Positions 5,625 through 8,899 of a stretch of 8,899 bases of DNA are shown piece by piece. The translations under genes and the position numbers were made by a program. This DNA is from Phycisphaerales bacterium (lineage in GTDB: Bacteria; Planctomycetota; Phycisphaerae; Sedimentisphaerales; Anaerohalosphaeraceae). The notes below the pieces were generated by a model, which saw only the letters and a list, made by a program, of their open reading frames with translations, did no database searches and had not been told where the DNA came from. Location of the stretch: NCBI GenBank assembly GCA_011055475.1, contig DSDH01000397.1:1-8899 (forward strand). Direction: 5' to 3'. Numbering within the stretch: the first letter of the stretch is position 1; the number at the start of each line of letters is the position of its first letter.

Positions 5625-6427
5625 CGCATCGCCTCCCGCGGTGGCCGTCGCAGGTACCGCTCGCTGAACAAACTATCGTCCAGGCCCAGATTGTACTGAA
5701 CGTCGGTGAACCTCATCTCCGTCTTTCCGCCTGACTTCAGATCCCGAACCACGGATTCGGTGACCGTGTAGAAGTCCTGAATCTTCTCCACCTTCTTGGA
5801 TTCGATCACCCGATACAACGTGTCGTTCTTGTCGTAGAACTCCATCTTCATGGGCACAAACGTCTTGCGGTCGATCACCACGGTGAAATAGCCGAACTCG
5901 ACCGTGTCCGGCTTCTTGGGGGTGTTCTTGACCACGTAGTGCTGCTCGGTGGTCTCCACCAGCTCATGCGTGTCCTCGGCCAGACTGCGACCCGATACGT
6001 CCTCGTACAGGAAATGCGACCCGACGAAGCTGGTCCGCTTGTCGCCGGCGGCGATCCGCTTGATCAGGTCCAGGCTCGGCAGGTACAGCCAGCGATCATC
6101 ATCCTTGTCGATCGCCGCGTGCTTGTGCACCATGTACGTCATCCGCCGCACGTCCGCCGGCCGCTGGAAATACACAAAATACTTCTGGTCGCCGCCGTCG
6201 GCCTGATCCTTGCGAAGGATCACGAACCGCCGCTCACGCACCTGACCGTCCTTGTCCGTGATCTTCATCTCCACGAGGGCCTTGCCGTCGTCACCCTGGT
6301 AGTAGGCCACCACGTTCGCCTTGTCCACGATCTGCTGCACGTCGGTCAGCGGCTCATCCGCCGCCCACGTCCGGGCCGTCGTCCACAGCACCGCAACACT
6401 CAATACCGCCATCATCAATCGCTTCAT
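5621..6427 (-). CDS. LolA-like periplasmic carrier (outer membrane lipoprotein-sorting protein family)
   Basis: This 268-aa protein has a signal peptide (KR near the start, hydrophobic core about 4-15, likely cleavage after TWA at residue 22). It shows the hallmarks of the LolA-like family (PF17131-type): a charged strand EMKITDKDGQVRERRF, the segment WLYLPSLDLIKRIAAGDKR and the signature FVGSHFLYEDVSGR, followed by strands VIDRKTFVPMKMEFYDK. Proteins of this type have a half-barrel that can shield an acyl chain or other hydrophobic ligand in the periplasm. They often sit beside MMPL/RND exporters, as here, and differ from true LolA, which carries lipoproteins. The reading frame extends to a GTG at 6448, but ATG at 6427 is preferred: AAAGGA lies 9 nt upstream and the signal peptide begins immediately. 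The gap to the DUF2892-type gene is 33 nt and the stop overlaps the barrel gene start. Confidence 0.85.
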   Translation of the reverse strand: MKRLMMAVLSVAVLWTTARTWAADEPLTDVQQIVDKANVVAYYQGDDGKALVEMKITDKDGQVRERRFVILRKDQADGGDQKYFVYFQRPADVRRMTYMVHKHAAIDKDDDRWLYLPSLDLIKRIAAGDKRTSFVGSHFLYEDVSGRSLAEDTHELVETTEQHYVVKNTPKKPDTVEFGYFTVVIDRKTFVPMKMEFYDKNDTLYRVIESKKVEKIQDFYTVTESVVRDLKSGGKTEMRFTDVQYNLGLDDSLFSERYLRRPPREAMR

Positions 6428-6460
6428 GATGCGCCGTCCTTTCTTCACCCGCCGCGCATT

Positions 6461-6649
6461 CTACCGCGGCACCCCAGACTTTTCCAATAACGTCATCATC
6501 GGGCACCAGTTCGTAAAGGCCGACTGCAACAGGTTCGCCCCCACAAACGCCACGAACCACAGCCAGTACGGATGATGCCAGTATGCCAGCGCCGCACCGG
6601 TCAGGATAAACCCGCCGGCAATGCCTCGCAAAGCCCTTTCCACATTCAT
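6461..6649 (-). CDS. Small membrane protein of DUF2892 (YgaP-like transmembrane domain)
   Basis: This 62-aa protein begins MNVERALRGIAGGFILTG and contains two hydrophobic helices (about 8-23 and 28-47) followed by the segment AFTNWCPMMTLLEKSG. The order 'NxERxLR...hairpin...GxNLxQSxFTxxCPM' is the DUF2892 signature, also seen as the membrane part of the YgaP rhodanese. No rhodanese domain is present here. Its role is unknown; the conserved Cys-Pro is its only obvious reactive feature. The frame is open to 6787, but the start at 6649 has GGAG 7 nt upstream. An ATG at 6655 would overlap the exporter stop by ATGA but leaves only 1 nt after GGAG. It sits between the RND exporter and the LolA-like gene, so it is almost certainly in the same transcript. 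Confidence 0.8.
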   Translation of the reverse strand: MNVERALRGIAGGFILTGAALAYWHHPYWLWFVAFVGANLLQSAFTNWCPMMTLLEKSGVPR

Positions 6650-6651
6650 GC

Positions 6652-8899
6652 TCATTCTCCTTGTGCCTGTTCGGCCTGGGCGCCTTGGACCTCGGCGCGT
6701 CGGCAGGCCTGCCGCCGGGAGAGGATGCCGCACGTCAGCACCAGCAGCGGAATCGCCACCGCCGAAAGCACCCCCATCCGGGTCCACCCCAGGTGCCAGT
6801 ATTGGTGCAGGTTCACGGCGATCAGGATCACGGCTACGGTCCCCAGAATCAGACAGAAACCACAGTCACAGGTCGTCGATCGCCGCAGCTCCGCCGGGCG
6901 GAACAGCCACCGCTGCCCCAAACGCAGAATCGCCGGCAAGGCCATCAGCGTGACCATGCCCGACAGGGCCATGATCGCGCACAGGAACAGTCCCACCGTC
7001 TTGTACGGCACCAGCGGGGCCGCCAGCAGGGGCAAAAACCCGATCGCGATCACCAGCACGTTGCGGCTGATCGCCCGCGCCGGCTCGCCAAACACCTCCT
7101 CGGACGCCCGCTCCCATGAGCCGGTCCGCGCCTGGGCCGCCCGCGCCCGTTGCAGGAAGTGAATCGCGAAGTCCACCGCCATCCCCAGCGTCAACGCGCT
7201 GAGCACGGCCACGGGCATGTCATAATCCTTACCCACCAGACCGATCACGCCATAGATCATCACGATCGTGATCGTCAGCGGAACCATGCATACCAGCCCC
7301 CACAGCGGGGAGCGGAACAGCACCGCCATCATCAAAAAGACGATCAGGAAGCTGCCCAGAAACGACTGCAGCATGCCCCAGACCATCTTGTTCTGCCACA
7401 CCACGTTGATATACGTGAGCCCCGCCCACCGGTGGTGGATCGGCACCGGCGGCGGGTTCTCGGCCACGAACGCGTCCACCGACCGGACGACCTTTTCCAT
7501 GTCACGGTTGTCGCCGCTGGTCAACTGTACCCATACGTTCGCGGCGGAGAAGTCCGACCGGACAAAATGCCACAAATCGTGCGGTCGATGGCTGCTCTGG
7601 TACTGCAGCAGGCATTGCGCCACGGCGCCGAGGTTGTCCGGCACGCGATAATTCTCCGGCCGGCCGTCGATCATTTCCTGGTGGACCTTTTTGACGATGC
7701 CCGCAATCGAGTTGCTCTTGCCCACCACATCCGTGGTCAGCAGATGTTGCTCCAACCGGTCGATGTAGGCCAACACCTCCGGCTGCTTGAACAGCTTCAA
7801 CCGTTCCTTTTCCATCTCGAAAAAGGCGGCCATCTCATACCAGGCGTCGGCCAGGTCGAGGTCCTCGGCGTCTTCCGCCGTCTGGGCCTTGCCCGTCGCC
7901 TGAGCGCTCCAACTGTCCAGGGCGGCCTCGATCGTGGCGTCCGTGGGCCGTTCCGTATGCAGCATCGCCTGCGCCGCCTGGACCGCCTCGGCCAGCTTCA
8001 CAAGCTCGCCCCCCCGCTCGGCCACCAAGTCCTGCAGATGTTGCTCGATCACCGGGATCCGCCGTGACACGTCCGTCACGACCTCCGGATCCGTTTCCAG
8101 CACGAGGTACGCCATGTAGGTCCCGCCGAAGTGCCGATTCAGCTCCGTATCGGCCACGCGGATCGGATGGCCCCTGCTGAACCACTTGACGGGGTTGTCG
8201 TTGATGTGAATCCGCGTGATGCCCCAGACCGCCACGGCCGAAAGCACGGCCAGAACCGCCATGATGGGCTTGGCCCGACGGTAGGTGAACCAGCCGGTGC
8301 GGGCCAGCGGCCGACCCAGCCAACTGCTGTCCTCTCCGTGCTGGGCGGCGTGCCCGAAATTCGCCAGGCTCTTCTCCGGAATGAACATCACGTAGGCCGG
8401 GACAAACGTCACCGTCGCCAGCCAGGCGATCATGATTCCGATCGCCACGAACACCCCGAAGACCTGCACGGGCGGAATCGGCGTCAGCGCCAATGAGGCA
8501 AAACCGGCCGCCGAGGTCAGCGAGGTGTACAGCATCGGCACGAACAGATCATCCATGACCTCCCGGATCGTGCCCTGGCGTCCCTTCGCCGGCGTGTATA
8601 CGTCGAAGAACTCGGACAGAATGTGCACGGAATCCACGACCGCGATGGGCATCAGGAAGATGGGAATCATCGAGCTCATGATGTGCACGGGAAACCCGAA
8701 GCCGATCAACAGCCCCATCGCCGAGATCACCGACACCATCGCCACGATCATCGGGCTGATCACCAGCACCAGCTTACGGAAGAACAACAGCATCAACAGG
8801 AAGATCACCAGCATCGCCAGCGGCGCGGAGATCGCCATCTGAATGAACATCTCCACGCCGAACGTATCCTCGGCGACGGGCAGTCCGGTGATATGGTAC
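6652..8899 (-). CDS. RND superfamily exporter, MMPL/HpnN-like (COG1033 type), 5' end outside window
   Basis: The frame stays open to the right edge; 748 residues are visible and the true start is not. The GTG at 8856 is internal. The visible part begins with the end of the first periplasmic domain (TGLPVAEDTFGVEM), then helices TM2-TM6, a soluble cytoplasmic link, TM7 (near residues 212-226 of the visible part), a second large periplasmic domain (about 230-505) with a helical, charged insert around 300-385, and TM8-TM12. The polar sites MPIAVVDSVHIL and LTLGMAVDFAIHF contain the Asp residues expected for the proton relay of MMPL-type transporters. Relatives export hopanoids, complex lipids or other hydrophobic molecules using the proton gradient. 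Unusually, after TM12 there is CDCGFC (6870-6853) and two more predicted membrane helices. The downstream LolA-like and barrel genes suggest the cargo continues to the outer membrane. Substrate is not readable. Confidence 0.88.
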   Translation of the reverse strand, partial: YHITGLPVAEDTFGVEMFIQMAISAPLAMLVIFLLMLLFFRKLVLVISPMIVAMVSVISAMGLLIGFGFPVHIMSSMIPIFLMPIAVVDSVHILSEFFDVYTPAKGRQGTIREVMDDLFVPMLYTSLTSAAGFASLALTPIPPVQVFGVFVAIGIMIAWLATVTFVPAYVMFIPEKSLANFGHAAQHGEDSSWLGRPLARTGWFTYRRAKPIMAVLAVLSAVAVWGITRIHINDNPVKWFSRGHPIRVADTELNRHFGGTYMAYLVLETDPEVVTDVSRRIPVIEQHLQDLVAERGGELVKLAEAVQAAQAMLHTERPTDATIEAALDSWSAQATGKAQTAEDAEDLDLADAWYEMAAFFEMEKERLKLFKQPEVLAYIDRLEQHLLTTDVVGKSNSIAGIVKKVHQEMIDGRPENYRVPDNLGAVAQCLLQYQSSHRPHDLWHFVRSDFSAANVWVQLTSGDNRDMEKVVRSVDAFVAENPPPVPIHHRWAGLTYINVVWQNKMVWGMLQSFLGSFLIVFLMMAVLFRSPLWGLVCMVPLTITIVMIYGVIGLVGKDYDMPVAVLSALTLGMAVDFAIHFLQRARAAQARTGSWERASEEVFGEPARAISRNVLVIAIGFLPLLAAPLVPYKTVGLFLCAIMALSGMVTLMALPAILRLGQRWLFRPAELRRSTTCDCGFCLILGTVAVILIAVNLHQYWHLGWTRMGVLSAVAIPLLVLTCGILSRRQACRRAEVQGAQAEQAQGE

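Noticed and set aside
4383..5699. Plus-strand open frame of 438 residues opposite the beta-barrel gene
   Set aside because: Long, but composed of Arg/His/Val/Pro repeats without hydrophobic segments or motifs. The antisense gene has a signal peptide, Shine-Dalgarno and C-terminal barrel signal.
7150..8067. Plus-strand open frame of 305 residues opposite the RND exporter
   Set aside because: His/Arg/Gln-rich shadow with no recognisable feature; the exporter frame is unambiguous.
1..8899. CRISPR array, tRNA, insertion sequence or integrase
   Set aside because: I saw no regularly spaced direct repeats, no tRNA cloverleaf with a plausible T-arm, and no transposase or integrase motifs.

Overview
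The window comes from a high-GC, diderm (Gram-negative) bacterium. The evidence is a signal-peptide-bearing beta-barrel outer-membrane protein, a LolA-like periplasmic carrier, an RND/MMPL inner-membrane exporter and a GmhA-type enzyme for LPS heptose. A planctomycete-like (Phycisphaerae-type) source is my guess from the gene mix, not something the sequence proves. Apart from a short gene end at the left edge, every convincing gene lies on the minus strand, so transcription runs from high to low coordinates.

Layout from the left: (1) 1-132, the 3' end of a plus-strand gene, possibly a prepilin-like protein. (2) 133-464, a convergent intergenic region. It holds a weak plus-strand terminator, a near-consensus minus-strand promoter (381-409) and a strong minus-strand terminator (243-302). 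Between the last two lies about 130 nt that can close on itself through an 8-bp stem starting at the predicted transcription start. This looks like an unannotated small RNA gene. (3) 465-2358, a two-gene unit of a DEAD-box RNA helicase followed by gmhA, with the helicase stop codon embedded in the gmhA ribosome binding site. A near-consensus promoter lies just upstream. (4) 2436-4087, a compact two-gene cassette: an ABC/SMC-like AAA ATPase (AAA_21/OLD type) overlapping by ATGA a 182-aa protein with TOPRIM-like signature residues (E, DxD, ExW). It is visibly poorer in G+C than its neighbours. I read it as an acquired, probably defence-related ATPase plus TOPRIM-nuclease module; this is the best candidate for an undescribed system. 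(5) 4320-8899, a four-gene envelope operon: RND/MMPL exporter (5' end outside the window), a DUF2892-type small membrane protein, a LolA-like carrier and an outer-membrane beta-barrel protein. Together they can form an inner-membrane-to-outer-membrane route, most likely for a lipid or other hydrophobic molecule.

Three starts should be moved from the longest reading frame: the ATPase (GTG at 4087), gmhA (1040) and the LolA-like protein (6427). Each has a clear Shine-Dalgarno sequence. The helicase start is uncertain because its promoter abuts the first ATG.
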